Notes under the pieces: model-generated
Database searches by the model: none
What the model saw: the letters and a program-made list of their open reading frames with translations, nothing else
Told to the model about the DNA's origin: nothing
Shown here: positions 12,905-24,545 of the stretch, in pieces
Layout of the letters: every line of letters begins with the position of its first letter
Numbering within the stretch: the first letter of the stretch is position 1
Assembly: GCA_001986395.2 (NCBI GenBank)
Contig: MQVO02000049.1
Span: forward strand, 1 to 64,000
DNA: 64,000 nucleotides
Reading direction: 5' to 3'
Source of the DNA: Irpex lacteus
Lineage: Eukaryota > Basidiomycota > Agaricomycetes > Polyporales > Irpicaceae
Translations under genes and position numbers: made by a program

Positions 12905-13282
12905 CTATGTCTAAGAAATGAAGTATATATCATTCTGCTGTACACCTGTTTGGTAGAAGACTAACCTCTGCAGGCCTTGCTGTGGTTTGAACGTGGCGGT
13001 CTCGGAAAAGAATGCCATCAGTGGACGGAACGGAACAAATATTGCCTAAAATGGGTAGCAAAGATCGTGAGGACCCCGAACAGCTCACTTCGTGTTGAAC
13101 GTTGAACGTTGAACTTGAACTTCAAGTTTATCGTGCTACTCAGACCTGCGCGTCGTGAATCACGACACAAATCACGCGTGAGGTCTCAGACATCTCGATC
13201 GTAAATATAGCTTATGGTTTGTCATGTAGTATCTACGTATAACGCGGAACTCGCTAATTATAATTGACCACAGGTCAACGTC
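12905..13282. promoter_or_regulatory. Divergent promoter region at the centre of the mirrored cassette
   Basis: This 378-base region lies head to head between the two APH-like genes. It contains a short direct repeat, GTTGAAC three times in a row around 13094-13120, running into TTGAACTTCAAG, which is palindromic. Upstream non-coding exons of either gene could also be here. Promoter function is inferred from position only. Confidence 0.45.
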
Positions 13283-14092
13283 TTGAAGTGGATTCCAGCA
13301 AGGCTGAGGCTCTGGCTTTACCTTCTTCTGTCATATCAGCTGTCATTCGACGAAATTGGCTCAATCAAGGTCTACTTCTTCCGCTTCGGCATTCCAATCG
13401 TGCTCAAGAGGAGTTATCGCACTGTCAGTACCGAGGCTGATGCGCTCAAATTTCTCAACCAAGCTGCGCCCAACTTGCCTATCCCAAGGCTCCTTGATTC
13501 CTTTCATCTCGATGACAAGACATATACGCTCATGACGAAGCTGCAGGGACGTGATTTATCCCGAATCGACCGCGAGAAGGAGCTTACGGAACCGGAGATG
13601 GAAGTAATCGCCAAAGACATTGTCTCCATTCTAGATCAGCTATGGCGCATCCCTCAACCTCCAGAACTAGAAGGACAGGTCATGGCCAGTGCCAGTGGTC
13701 ATGGACTCCCCCATCCCGCCTTCTTCCGCCAAAAGATAGCTGGCCCATATCCCTCGACAAGCAGGTTATATGACACTTTGTCAGTTAACAGACCGGAGCT
13801 ACCACCCGGCACTCTTGAACCAATCTTCGCCGATCCAATTGTTTGGACTCATACCGACTTGACGATGCGCAATGTGATGATCCAAAACGGACGCGTTTCT
13901 GGTGTCATCGACTGGGAGGATTCTGGCTGGCTCCCACGGCACTGGATTCTGCACAACCTCAGACTTCCTCGTGAAGGGTGTGAGGGAGCATGGGCTAGAT
14001 ACTGGCTATTTACCCATAAATTTGCTCCGGAGGTCGAGGAGGCATACACGGCCTCTAAAACGGATGGAGTTCTTACATATTATCTTTGGTAA
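13283..14092 (+). CDS. APH-family kinase, copy B (5' end unresolved)
   Basis: An open frame of about 269 codons paralogous to the minus-strand gene at 12080-12904. It retains the lysine strand in FGIPIVLKRS, TVSTEADALKFL, the catalytic HTDLTMRNVMIQNG and IDWEDSGWLPRHW. No ATG opens this frame: the first codons are read from TTG at 13283, preceded by an in-frame stop and by CCACAG, a good splice acceptor. The true start is therefore probably in an upstream exon between about 13150 and 13270, which I could not place, or the gene has lost its start. The rest of the frame shows no breaks, arguing for recent selection. Confidence 0.75.
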   Translation: MKWIPARLRLWLYLLLSYQLSFDEIGSIKVYFFRFGIPIVLKRSYRTVSTEADALKFLNQAAPNLPIPRLLDSFHLDDKTYTLMTKLQGRDLSRIDREKELTEPEMEVIAKDIVSILDQLWRIPQPPELEGQVMASASGHGLPHPAFFRQKIAGPYPSTSRLYDTLSVNRPELPPGTLEPIFADPIVWTHTDLTMRNVMIQNGRVSGVIDWEDSGWLPRHWILHNLRLPREGCEGAWARYWLFTHKFAPEVEEAYTASKTDGVLTYYLW

Positions 14093-14875
14093 AGTGATCG
14101 CTTCACTCGTTTTCTTTATGCACTCGCCCGCTTGGAAAATCTGCTCGCTGCCTCTTGCCCCTTATTCCATTATTTAATTCCGCTGCTATGCCTTTTGCTC
14201 TACACATCACGCATCCTTGCTTTCACTATCGCTTCTTGTATCCTGTCGCTTTCGTTCCTAATTTTGACGGCCCTCTTTGTTCGTACTATATAGTGTTACA
14301 TGTATGTCCTTCCTCTATGGTTATCGTCTTATCCGTCTATGGTGCTCTTTTATGATCTCCTTCAAGTTATTAAACCTTCTGGTGATGTGTAGGACGGTCC
14401 CACACCCGAGCACGTATTCTGATTATAAGAAGCAGTCTTCTCGTGCTCTAGGGCCGAGCCATGCAGCAGGGTATCAGCATTGGATTTCTCAACTCACTAG
14501 CCTTCAATATGCTGGAAATTCGTGGTGTAGCCTGGCTGTGATGCCTCGGGTGATATACCCGCATACACGATGGGCTCGGCAAGCATTGTGCCTACTTCAT
14601 TGTGTGGACCGGTGATACACACGCGAGCATACAAACATTGTTTGGACCGTTTGATGAGGACATAAAGTCAACTTTGTGTCCTTTCGCTATCAGCTCGCAT
14701 CTCTCAACGCCACCCCTCACTCACCTTACCCTTCTCCACTCTGCTCTGGTGAGTAATGATCTCCGACCAAACACGGTCATAGGCATGCGCTCACTGCAGT
14801 TCGTTTATACAGGTTCTGAGACGCGCTTCATACAACCTTGAAAGTACCTCTCGATTTCATCGCCACACTCTCCCA
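14093..14875. other. Spacer between the two plus-strand cassette genes
   Basis: This 783-base spacer is about twice as long as its mirror counterpart (365 bases). It is pyrimidine-rich at 14100-14300. No recognisable coding motif. It should contain the promoter of the unknown gene at 14876. Confidence 0.5.
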
Positions 14876-15382
14876 ATGGCGGCCACTCGCGTGCCACTGG
14901 AAAAGGACTCGCTTTACATATCGACTGTGCCACTGATAGGGAACGCATTCCATTGGTCGTTGATTCATGTCGACAGTGATGGCACGCATACACGACATCA
15001 TTGGGCAACGATAACCGGAAATCCCAAAGGGCGCGAGGGTTATATCTCGGAGATCCTGAGTAATGGCGCATACGATAAGACAGACAAAAATGTCGTCCTA
15101 GGGTATTTCAAGGTCGTCGATTACGCCCCTTTGAATGTTTCCGCACTGCGAGAAATGTGTCAGAGCATCTTCCCCGCATCATACCCTACTATGGAAGAGA
15201 ATCGTCAATATGGCATCACCTGTAGAACGTGGATCCTGCAGATTCTAAGCAGGTGGCTCGCGGAAGAGCGAGTTGATGAGATAGAGAATAAAGTGAAACA
15301 GCGGAGCACTGCGCAAAGCAATGAATACGCGAATAGTTTCCTTTGGAGGAGGCCGTTCACGTGTGTCGTTGAGACTATTTAA
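14876..15382 (+). CDS. Unknown 168-residue protein, copy B of the mirrored pair
   Basis: Single exon, ATG at 14876, stop at 15380-15382. Same length as the minus-strand copy at 11208-11714, with motifs FHWSLIHVD, HTRHHWATIT, VVLGYF, ITCRTW and QSNEYANSFLW conserved. Predicted soluble, with no signal peptide or membrane segment. The function is not recognised. The conserved His-Trp and Cys positions allow a papain-like fold hypothesis. Two copies always adjacent to an APH-like kinase suggest a functional pair. Confidence 0.8.
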   Translation: MAATRVPLEKDSLYISTVPLIGNAFHWSLIHVDSDGTHTRHHWATITGNPKGREGYISEILSNGAYDKTDKNVVLGYFKVVDYAPLNVSALREMCQSIFPASYPTMEENRQYGITCRTWILQILSRWLAEERVDEIENKVKQRSTAQSNEYANSFLWRRPFTCVVETI

Positions 15383-16085
15383 CGCGATAGTCAGCGATCG
15401 GTGAGTGTCTGGAAGGCTGGAATGATACGATTTGGCTTACTTTGTATTTTATGTAGAATGAGCCACTGTACGCTATCCGGCGTATCTATGTGATAAGAAG
15501 GAAGTCACAGTACTAGTAGCTAGTGCAGCATATTGATAAAGAGCGACTATGACCTGTTCGCCCTATTCAGTGTTTGTGATGGAAGTGTTAAGTTCGTCAA
15601 GTTTCGTAGCGAGGTCTAGTCAAATAGCTCACCTCAAGCTACTTACGTCTGCCAAAGCAACATCTCTATCGAGGGCCTGACATACATGGTCGTCATGCAG
15701 ATATGCATTTCATTCAGTGTCGACAGTCTAGCGCATAAACGGTAGAAAGGTCGAGTAGTACGCAGAGAAGCCGTCGCGGATGTATACCTTGAAGATGTCA
15801 GAATGTAAGATTCTCAAGCACGGGAAACAAACTACTGCCGGTTATCAAGAGCAACATAGAAGTGCCTCGACGCTTCCAACGAAGCTGAGATACCAAAAGG
15901 GGACGAACGAATGGCTGAGTTTCAAAGGTACTGGCCAAAGCGCTTGTCACCTACACGGGCGCGCGGCAATCACTGCATATGTACAGTTGAGAAATAAGGT
16001 TTTCAGCCACACCGCCGCCCGCCCCGCGCATCTCCCTAACGATCGAAATTCCAGTGGCCGCATCCTCAAGACACGAAAATTCGCC
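15383..16085. other. Intergenic, promoter of RPL38
   Basis: This 703-base gap contains the presumed 3' end of the preceding gene and the L38 promoter. A 116-codon frame at 15780-16130 overlaps the L38 start in another phase and has no recognisable motif, so I do not call it. Confidence 0.5.
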
Positions 16086-16537
16086 ATGGCAAGTCGCCCG
16101 TCCAGCATTCTCGAAATTATGCCCTGCTAATGTCTAGTCGCTGTACAGCCGAAGGAAATTAAGGATATCAAGACGTTCCTTGAAGTCGCGACGAGGAAGG
16201 ATGCTAGCGGTGCGTGGTCCTACTGGTTGTGGTGGTAGACGTTAACTGACGACGTTGGGCTGTTGTTGTCGACCTATATTACGGGATTACAGAGGCACGG
16301 ATAAAGAAGATTGCCTCAAGAGTACCGGGTGGCAAGACCAAGACCAAGTTCAAGGTCAGGTGCCACCGCTACCTCTACACTCTCTCCCTCGACGACCCGG
16401 AGAAGGCTGAGAAGCTCAAGCAGAGCCTCCCACCAGGTACGTTGCCACAAGTCGATCCTCTCCCTACCATTGAGTGCTGAACATTGTCAATAGGCCTCAC
16501 GATCAAGGATGTGAAGGCTGTCCCCAAAAAGAAGTAA
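16086..16537 (+). CDS. RPL38: 60S ribosomal protein L38 (eL38)
   Basis: Cytosolic large-subunit protein. Four exons give 83 residues: the ATG alone (16086-16088), 16149-16209, 16293-16436 and 16494-16537. The protein reads [20 protein letters not shown], then [33 protein letters not shown] and a basic KKK end, matching eL38 throughout with the usual length. A first exon consisting of only the start codon is a known arrangement for some fungal ribosomal protein genes. Its intron (16089-16148) starts with GCAAGT, so it is a GC-AG intron. Without this exon the conserved protein would have no start. Confidence 0.96.
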
Positions 16538-17062
16538 ACGGGTTGTTTCTTCGTATAGTGGACTGAGGGGTGTAGGATACACAACGCGCATGGCGGATTG
16601 CGAGCCTGCTAGTAACGGTGCATTGGGGTCTGCACTGCTGCTGAGCAGTGACGAGCCACATTTGAGGATTCAATGTATGCCCACATCATACTTTATTATG
16701 CATACGCACTTCTCGCTTGACGAGGTATTGCTTCCTCCAACGCTTATGGCCAAGACCTGAGATCAAAAACGTCTCGGCAACTGGGGACTCACTTTGAGCA
16801 GGCCTGTAGCGGGTAATATAGAGGTGAGTTTATTGAACAATAAATCAAGCAGTGACGCTTTATATTATAGTCTACCAACAATCAGCTGGACTGCTATGAT
16901 CACTGCTACTCAACAGTCTGCGCTATGCCGATAAACTAGACTATCCCTACTCTGCGTACATCGAATGATGTCTGTAATCGTTTGGTGCGTAAGTCTCAGC
17001 GGAGGGAAGGCAATGAGCTGCGCGTTCATAACCAAGGCCGAAGTTATCACGGCTATACATGT
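16538..17062. other. Convergent spacer between RPL38 and elongin C
   Basis: This 525-base spacer holds the 3' ends of the two converging genes. An AATAAA lies at about 16839-16844. No gene seen. Confidence 0.5.
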
Positions 17063-17663
17063 TCACACTAGTTCGTAGGATCAATATGAAGCGGGAAATC
17101 GATACAACAAGGATCTCACCGTCGAAGTAATCAGCAGTTGTGAGTCTAAGCGATGCCATTAGCAAGCGTATGGTAAAACAAAGTGGCCCTTCATGCGTAC
17201 AACTCTAGCACGATCTCAGGTGGAATTCGTTCACTGAAATCTGGGATATCTTCTTTAGGCGGCACGTTCTCATAGGTACTCTTGTATTGCATGTATTCGC
17301 AGAGCTTCTCCGTCACGATAGCACTATTGAACTTGAATGAATCTGTGTAACACTGAGATGTACATAGTACTCACCGTTCTTGTACAGGGCAGGTGTTCGC
17401 CGCTGCCTCAGCAAAATTCGCTGTAACATGAGAGTTAGTAAAATTGAAGTCTTGTTACGTACGACGACATGCCTTCTGTACTCAGCATGTCCTTCAATGT
17501 ACCGCTGACCATAGCCACCTTTCTTCTAACCAGAAAACTATGACCATCATTACTGACAAGGCGGACCCAGTCATCTCCACGGTCTTGGTTGCCTTCCTAT
17601 GATTCTTGAACGTCAGTTACAGGGTAAATATGGAGAGCATAAATCCCATGCACTTACCGCCAT
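17063..17663 (-). CDS. ELC1: Elongin C (BTB/SKP1-fold ubiquitin-ligase adaptor)
   Basis: Adaptor linking substrate receptors to cullins and partner of elongin A. Six small exons on the minus strand (17663-17658, 17596-17473, 17420-17375, 17323-17201, 17145-17120, 17067-17063) give 109 residues, close to the usual 112. Recognised segments are WVRLVSNDGHSFLVRR, SGTLKDML, NFAEAA, LCEYMQYKSTYEN, IPDFSERIPPEIVLELL and TTADYFDV. Individual exons are short, so no long open frame marks this gene. The intron after exon 2 begins GCATGT, contains a TTACTAAC branch site and ends TTACAG. It is required to give EANFAEA. The last exon of five bases (V plus stop) is the least certain part. Confidence 0.88.
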
Positions 17664-18199
17664 GTTTTAGGGATAACTTGAGGATACCTTGAGGTATGAT
17701 TGTCAAGACGCGCCGTGGTAATTGAACGCGTTGGGCACGCGCCTACCCCAGGTTTTAGCTCAGTCACATGCAGGGCGCATCATTCCCGACACATGGTATG
17801 ATCAATGTCACATGTACTATTGAACTCGCATTGCGATTGCAACCTTTCCATTTTCGCCTCGATATACCCTGCCAGCTTGCTGACGAGGAAATGTGACCTG
17901 CCGTATTGTACCAAGCACTGAGATTTATATAATGTCGGCCGAGCTAAGTCAGACCGGAATCTCGACCCAAGACAATAGTCACGGTCACGTTTGTCACACC
18001 ACCGACTCAAGGCCGACTGGATTTAGCGCCAGCCTCTACTACTTGTACCCAGAGGTTGGCCAGCTCCTAACCTCTGTGTCCTTTCATTTTCACTGCAACA
18101 GCCACTGAATCGTGACTTCTGTAAGGTGAGTAAATGAACAAGTGAACGCCGGTTCTATACGATGTGGGCTAATGCTCTCTTAAAGGACAAAGTACGGTC
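17664..18199. promoter_or_regulatory. Divergent promoter region, elongin C and RING gene
   Basis: This 536-base head-to-head region lies between the ATG of elongin C (minus) and the ATG of the RING gene (plus). No recognisable coding content. Promoter role is inferred from orientation. Confidence 0.45.
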
Positions 18200-21100
18200 A
18201 TGTCTACCAACGATACCGAGTCGCCGCCGTCGACAAGCGATGGGAGCACATTGCCCAACTTGTTCAAGAGATCATACCACCAGCTAGACGGCGCGGAAGA
18301 TGTTGCGGGCAACTCTTCCTCATCGTCTCCGGCGGGCAGTGAGAGGCATAAGAGGGCTCGGAGTGAACCTCGTTCAGAGACTGGCGCTAGTAGTGCGGAG
18401 GCTGGTAGCAGTGCTATGGAAAGCTCAGGTCAGTGTCTCTTACCACGCAACGACAGGGCTGTTGATACTATCGATGTAGATTATGTAGCCGAACCCGATA
18501 CTCTTTCCGCCACTCTGGAGCAGCTGGCAGCCATGCCTGGGCCTTCTCATAGTGACCATGTTGATAGCGCGCAGAGAGATACCTCATTCTCAAACCAGTA
18601 CGAACTGTCAATGGAACGCTTCAATAGCTTTAACGAGCAAATTCAACCTCTGAGGGAGGCCTCACCTGTTGTGGAACGACATTCGCCGCCATCAAGTGAG
18701 AATCCCCACGATGAAGACGAGATCATGGAGCAGCTCTTCGCAGACCCTGCAAGGTCTTCACAGTCATGGAGGGACAACCATAACTCGCAAACAGGCTTGC
18801 CCGGTTCATCATATGCACCATACGCCTCTCTTCCGCATCCCGAAGAAGTAATAGAAATCGTCGACGCCCGCAGGAATGCTGAGCGCGAGGTGGTTGTCAT
18901 TGAGGATTCCGACGACGAGGTGCAAATTATCGATCCTCCGAGCCGAGCTCTTTTTTCTGGACCTGCAGCGCCCCCACCTTCCACAAGTGCACCGTCCTAT
19001 CGTGCAGAAGATACTTGGTCAGGACACTGGGATACTTGGAACGCAGGCCGGAACCCATGGTTGGATACTCCCGAGAACGAGCCAAACCGCTTTCGCGCTC
19101 GTCATGATTCTCTACCATCCAGTCAGTTGCGAGATCGACCCCAGCCGTTCACCTCTGGCTCGTCCACGGAGCGTAGAACTCGTCTGCAGTCCTTCAACGG
19201 AGCTGGCACAGGCCGCGAGTCCAATCCGTGGAGCAATCCTTATATATATACTCCACCGTCTTCACTGTCGCTCACTGCTGAAGAGCAGGAGATGTTCAGG
19301 CATAGGAGGTTGGCGGATGCCCGCCGTCGTATGGACGAGCAGCGATCGGAGCCCCCTGAACGAGAGCCAGACGTCGAAGAGGTTCTCCGTCGCATACGTG
19401 ACGCCAGCGATCGAGCGCTCTCTCCATTCACTATCGAAGAAATTCAACCCAGCACTCGTGATAGTATTCCACGCCCTGCTTCACCACGTGCATCCATTTG
19501 GCCCCGAGCAGGCGCTCGTACCGATAGTTCGACTTCTGACTTCAGAACCGACGCACGCGCCACTAGCCTGGAAGCTCTGCGTTCCGCTACCGAGATGGGA
19601 AATGCCAGGATCGCCGAGATACTAGCTAGCATGGATCGCGACTCTTCGCCGGCTCCTACTCCGTCATCTGTAGAGCGGTTGCCGAGGACTCCAGATAGTG
19701 CCTCAGCTAACTCGGAGTCAATGCGTCGTTCCCTCGTTATGGAAGGTCTATTCAATGACAATCCCGACATGGGTGGAACCTGGCGTCCTGCGTCGAGGCG
19801 TTCGGTAATCGTCGAGGAGATACAACCTGGTACTTCTGCGTCTAATCGTCCTAGTTCGCCTCAAACAGCTCGCCGCAGTGACCGACCGCAGACCAATAGA
19901 CCAGCGCCGTCTCGTCCGCCCTCTTGGTTGACCACCACACCTGGCTCCGGCTCATTTGAAGTCCGCCCACGCAACCCAGCAATAACCCCGTCCAGTACTG
20001 AAAGCAGCATCGCGTCTTTCGTCACGGCCGATACATCATTTGAAGACAACATCTCACTAGAACAGGCAGCATCTACGGCGGCAGCACACGCACCTGCCGT
20101 TTCTTCTCCTCTTCGAGAATCCTACCGCGCGGCTTCACCTGCACGACCGTCCCCAGCTCCTTCTGCACAGCCCTCTGCCACACAAAGTGGCACCACTGTG
20201 GGAGGAGTCAACGCGAATGATGTCGTGTCCCGTTTACAGTCCCTGTCTGGATTGCTGACTAGCATGGCCGCTTCTCCGCACGCCTCGGACGCTGTTAGGG
20301 ACTCTGCTTTACGCATGATCACGTCTGGTCACGAACTAATGCGCGTGATCGATGCTGAGCGGCAACCCAATCCTACTCGCAATGCACCGTCGAGCTCCTC
20401 GGGAGCGGCAGACGATGTTAGTAGTAGCGCAGGCACGTATATGGCAGGATACGTCTGTTTCCGATACTGACAGTATCACTAAATTTTAGGTTCCTTATCT
20501 TCTGATAGAGCTACTACGGGAAGGGTTCGCCCGTACACTCCTGGCAGTTCTGTCTCTGCTTCTTTGGGTCATGCCCCTGACAGACGTAAGTCTCATCTCC
20601 TCAATAAGTATCAGTCTTCATTATCGTCTTGCATGCCATTTAGATCCAGGTACGGGTGCTCGTCTGCAAGCATTGCGAAGTAGTTTGGCCGCCTCCGCTA
20701 GAGCATCTACTCCTAACCGGCAAAGGCCCTCCGCGAGGCATGTGCAAGTAATGGATCTATCAGATCGCACTCGCGCGGAAGCTTTCGAGCCACTTGGAAC
20801 TTCAGGTGCATCTGCCCGAAATGTTCAAAGCACTCGCAACGAGAGTCTAGTCAATGAGAGGAGTCTCCGCGCCTCCGACTACCTTAGTCAGGCTGAACCC
20901 GACCGTACACGTCGTACTGAGCATATCGACAGATGGTCGCAGGCCCGTCAGCGTAGGAGGGAGTTGCAAGATGCTCTTTTGGCCGAAGAACCTAGACTAC
21001 AATCTCTGCGACGGTCGATTGGGAGTACGTCATCTTTTTGATCAAGTATCTTATCTGTATTACTACTTATACACCTGCAATTCTAGGGAACTCACCTGCG

Positions 21101-22946
21101 CCAAGTCTTTACGTCATGGATAGGGATCCTGATTCTTCGAGGATGGACGTCGACAGCGAAGATGAGGTTGAAGTATTGTTCAATTCCGGAGCGTTCGAAG
21201 GTCAAGAAGCGATGGACGTGGACCGGGATCAGAGTTTAGTCGTTCCTCCTTCTCGCGCATCGGTGCCAACGCCAACGCCTATACCCGGTAGCAGCCTAAA
21301 CAACACAGCTTCCCGTACTGTCCTCCGCCCTCCTACCGCTCAGTCACAGTCAAGAGTGGTTTTGGGTGGTAATCACAACTCGTCCAATCCGCGTCCGCGT
21401 CCTCCGTCTGCTGCAACCGCTCCCCACCAAGTTATTGACCTCAGCGCGTACCATGACGGCCCGTTCCGTAGTGCTCTTGCTCGTGCTGTTGAGGCCAGTA
21501 GGCAGAACGAACAGATCAGGCAGCGGAACCAGGTCGCTCATACCAGCCAAGGCCAAGGAAGAGCTACACCTACCCGAGTTGAACGTGCTGAGCCCAGCGG
21601 TACGAGCAATACCAGTACGAGCAACACCAGTACCATAAACGTACCCCGCAACCGCGTGAGGTTTGTCAGCCTCTCAGACAGTGCTACTGCTACTCAAGAG
21701 TCACAACCCACGCCGTCACCGTCGGCACCTCCAAGGCACTCCCGACGCTTTGAGTCATGGATGGCTGGGGCTGGCGATGAGTATACAAGGCTTGATAGTA
21801 TGCTGAACAATAGTACATCCGGTCGGGATAGTACAGGGCGATTGCCTGCCTCTAGACAGGAGTTATTGCAGCGACTAACATCCGATAGCGAGGCGAGGCG
21901 TAATTATAGGTCGACGATGCGTGCTCTCCATCAAGGAGTTGGGGCGGGCACGGGTGGGAGAAGACATGTTCCTGAGTATTGGGACTTGTTGGGGTTAACA
22001 GACGTAAGGACTTCAGAACTTTCGCCAGTCACCTCTATGGAGCAGTGTTACTCATCAGCCTTCATTCAGGAGCCTCTTCTCGATGCACTCAATAGAGCGA
22101 GGCACAATCATCGTGGGGTGCCTCAATCTACAATTGAGTCTCTGGAGACGGGTACATATGGCGAGTGGGCTAATGCAGATACGGAGGAGCAGTGCCCTAT
22201 TTGTTTTGAAGATGTAAGTGATTCTCACATGATGCGAGGACTTACTCAGATCTTGGTTTCTCTCTCTGCAGTATCAGCCATCGGACGCAGTCCTTCGTCT
22301 TCCCAAATGTAAACATTGGTTCCACAAACCCTGCATCGAGGTTCGTGCTTCACCCCTTCGGAGTCAGCTTACCATCCTAATTTATAATTTCATTTTGCAG
22401 GAATGGTTCAAATCTGCTGCGACCTGTCCAATCTGCCGCGATCGCGTCGGCGAGTCAGGACAACCCGCGCGCCACCGACCTGCGCGAGTAACGCCATTAG
22501 GTCCGTCTCTGTCTAGGATTCCTCCTGGACACCCGATGAGTGTTGCGGTGCCGGTATTTCAACGAAATGAGTTGCCCGTCAGGTCCTTTGCACAACCAAG
22601 CGCTGTCTCGCATTCTGCCACTGCTTGGCGCCGACTTCCCAGGGAGGGCATGAGCGGTGGCCCTTTGTTCGGGATAAACTTGCGTCGGGAGGGAACTGCA
22701 GACAATGCGAATGCGAATACTGCGAGAAACAATTCAGCAGCAGGCCCTGGTCCCAGCGCTAGCACTACCACTGCGAATGCGACCACGGCTGGCAACGACA
22801 ACGAGCAACGACAACAGACACCGACCACTCCAGCGGGCAGCAGCAGTGCCAGGCGTGCTCAAGGATCAGGAGCAGGGTCGGTCCCTTTCCCTAATATATG
22901 GGAAGACGACGATGTGTTCGACGACGAATATTGGAGAGATCTCTAG
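18200..22946 (+). CDS. Large RING-H2 E3 ubiquitin ligase with several SUMO-interaction-like motifs
   Basis: Six exons (18200-20432, 20490-20585, 20644-21024, 21087-22213, 22272-22340, 22401-22946) encode 1483 residues. Most of the protein is disordered and rich in Ser, Pro and Arg. A RING-H2 domain sits near residues 1270-1320: CPIC, then LPKCKHWFHKPCIE, then ATCPICRDRV, giving the C3H2C3 zinc ligands. Hydrophobic-acidic patches resembling SUMO-interaction motifs occur at about residue 214 (EEVIEIVDA), 229-243 (VVVIEDSDDEVQIID), about 810 (VQVMDLSD) and about 1018 (QVIDLSAY). That architecture suggests a SUMO-targeted ubiquitin ligase, but this is inference. The first intron has a GC donor (G|GCACGT). 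The tail is acidic (WEDDDVFDDEYW). Confidence 0.9.
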
Positions 22947-23173
22947 CCGATGTACTGAAGGGATGTTAGCACTATATTTCTTGCTTTCTCTGCGTGCCAG
23001 TGGCAGGTTAAGGATTACGAGCAAGGATGGGGTCTTGTTCACACAAGCAAAGTCTGCTGAGCTGCTTGTGTGTTCTCCAGAATAGTGCATAATTTCAAGT
23101 AAGTTACTGTACTCTAGCCTCTACAGTGGGGCCCTAGACTTGAGCTTGCGTTTCACATAAGTGCATAAACCTT

Positions 23174-23375
23174 CAGTAAGTATGATGAGGAGACGGTCAT
23201 GCGACCAACGACTTTTGTCGATGGCCTTTTAGTGAACTTCGATGGTTGACACGTTCACCAAGCTTGCTCTGGGCCAGTAAGTATGATGAGGAGACGGTCA
23301 TGCGACCAACGACTTTTGTCGATGGCCTTTTAGTGAACTTCGATGGTTGACACGTTCACCAAGCTTGCTCTGGGC
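23174..23375. repeat. Perfect 101-base tandem duplication
   Basis: Bases 23174-23274 are repeated without a mismatch at 23275-23375. The unit begins CAGTAAGTATGATGAGG and ends AGCTTGCTCTGGGC. The identity implies a very recent duplication or gene conversion, or an assembly artefact. Confidence 0.95.
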
Positions 23376-23810
23376 TTAAGCCTACACTGGTCGGTTTCAA
23401 AGTGTACGTCTGGCTATTATAGTGTTCACCCAGCCGAACAACACTGTATATGTTCCACGTCCAACGCATGTGGTTGTATCGTCGCTGTGTCCGATTGTTC
23501 GAGTGAGCTTTCGAATCAAATCATCTTTTGTCGCAGTCGACAATATGGTCCCCACTCGTCTGAGATGGTGGCTAACAATTCGACTTTATTCACAAACTAC
23601 TCGTCGCAATACTCAATGAGATCACCAAAAAGTAGACTCACCACTTATCGCGCACACTTATTGACACATCATGCGCCCGATATAACGTTCAATTGATCAT
23701 AAATACTTGTAGCAATAAAAATACATATTCCAGGCTTTTTCACATAGCAGTTGGCGTCGTGCAACGCATATGAGAGATGAGAGTGCAAGGCAAACCCGCA
23801 CTTCAGCGCA

Positions 23811-24545
23811 GCTCAATGGGAGAGCTGGGATCCGCCCACGTCCAAGGAAAAGGATGGTGGGTAGTCGACGACCAGACGAGTCGTCATTGCGCACAGACCA
23901 GATTGGCGGCCTGGAGGAACGAGAATAGAGTGTGGACCGGTCGAAAGCAGAGCACAGATGGTGGAAGATGGGCCGGCCATCGAGCGCAAGAATGCGTGCC
24001 GGGTGGAACGACGACGCAACCGAGCGTTTTTGAAAGCGATGGAGTGGAGGAGCTACAGTAACATCGAATAAGTAAAAATAAGAATGAAAGGTACGAAGGA
24101 ATAACTCACTAAGTACGATAGGATGCAATACAGTCATGACACAGAAGAGTGCCAATATTCGCGCAGCTCGGTCGTGGAGCTGGAATCCGCCCACGTCCCA
24201 GGTAGAGATGGTGGGTAGTCGGCAACCGAGGGGCTGCCATTGAACACAGACCAATTGAAGGTCTGGAAGAGACCACCTACGCAAACGGAGAATGGCGAGA
24301 GCAAATAGGTGACCGAGAAGAGAATCCCAGAATTGCGGGCCAGAATGTGAGGCACCGCAGAGACGACGGAAGACCGAGGGTTCTGGAGAGGCCCCGACAA
24401 AAGGAAAACAGAGCACGGCGAGAGAGCCATACTTCAACGCAGCCCAACGAAGAGCTGGAATCCGCCCACGTCCCAGATAGAGGATGGTGGGTAGTCGACG
24501 ACCAGAGAGTCGCCATTAAGCGCAGACTAGATAGAAGTCCGGGAA
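23811..24545. repeat. Three diverged direct copies of a ~110-base unit
   Basis: Copies lie at about 23811-23925, 24167-24270 and 24436-24545. Each has GAGCTGG(G/A)ATCCGCCCACGTCC followed by a purine-rich stretch, GATGGTGGGTAGTCG, and a conserved GCAGAC or ACAGACCA segment. Spacing is about 356 and 270 bases. One plus-strand phase reads VDDQ in the outer two copies only, so coding capacity is doubtful. Confidence 0.8.

Noticed and set aside
11208..15382. Antibiotic-resistance cassette
   Set aside because: The APH fold is broad in fungi and nothing indicates aminoglycoside substrates.
20433..20489. A GT donor for the first RING-gene intron (GTATAT at 20437)
   Set aside because: It leaves the wrong phase and shifts the following exon into a stop, whereas the GC donor keeps the frame through four further exons.
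23174..23375. CRISPR-like or satellite array
   Set aside because: There are only two head-to-tail copies with no spacers, and this is a eukaryotic genome.
23697..24437. 246-codon minus-strand open frame
   Set aside because: It follows the repeat units, contains no recognisable domain, and overlaps equally long frames on the other strand.
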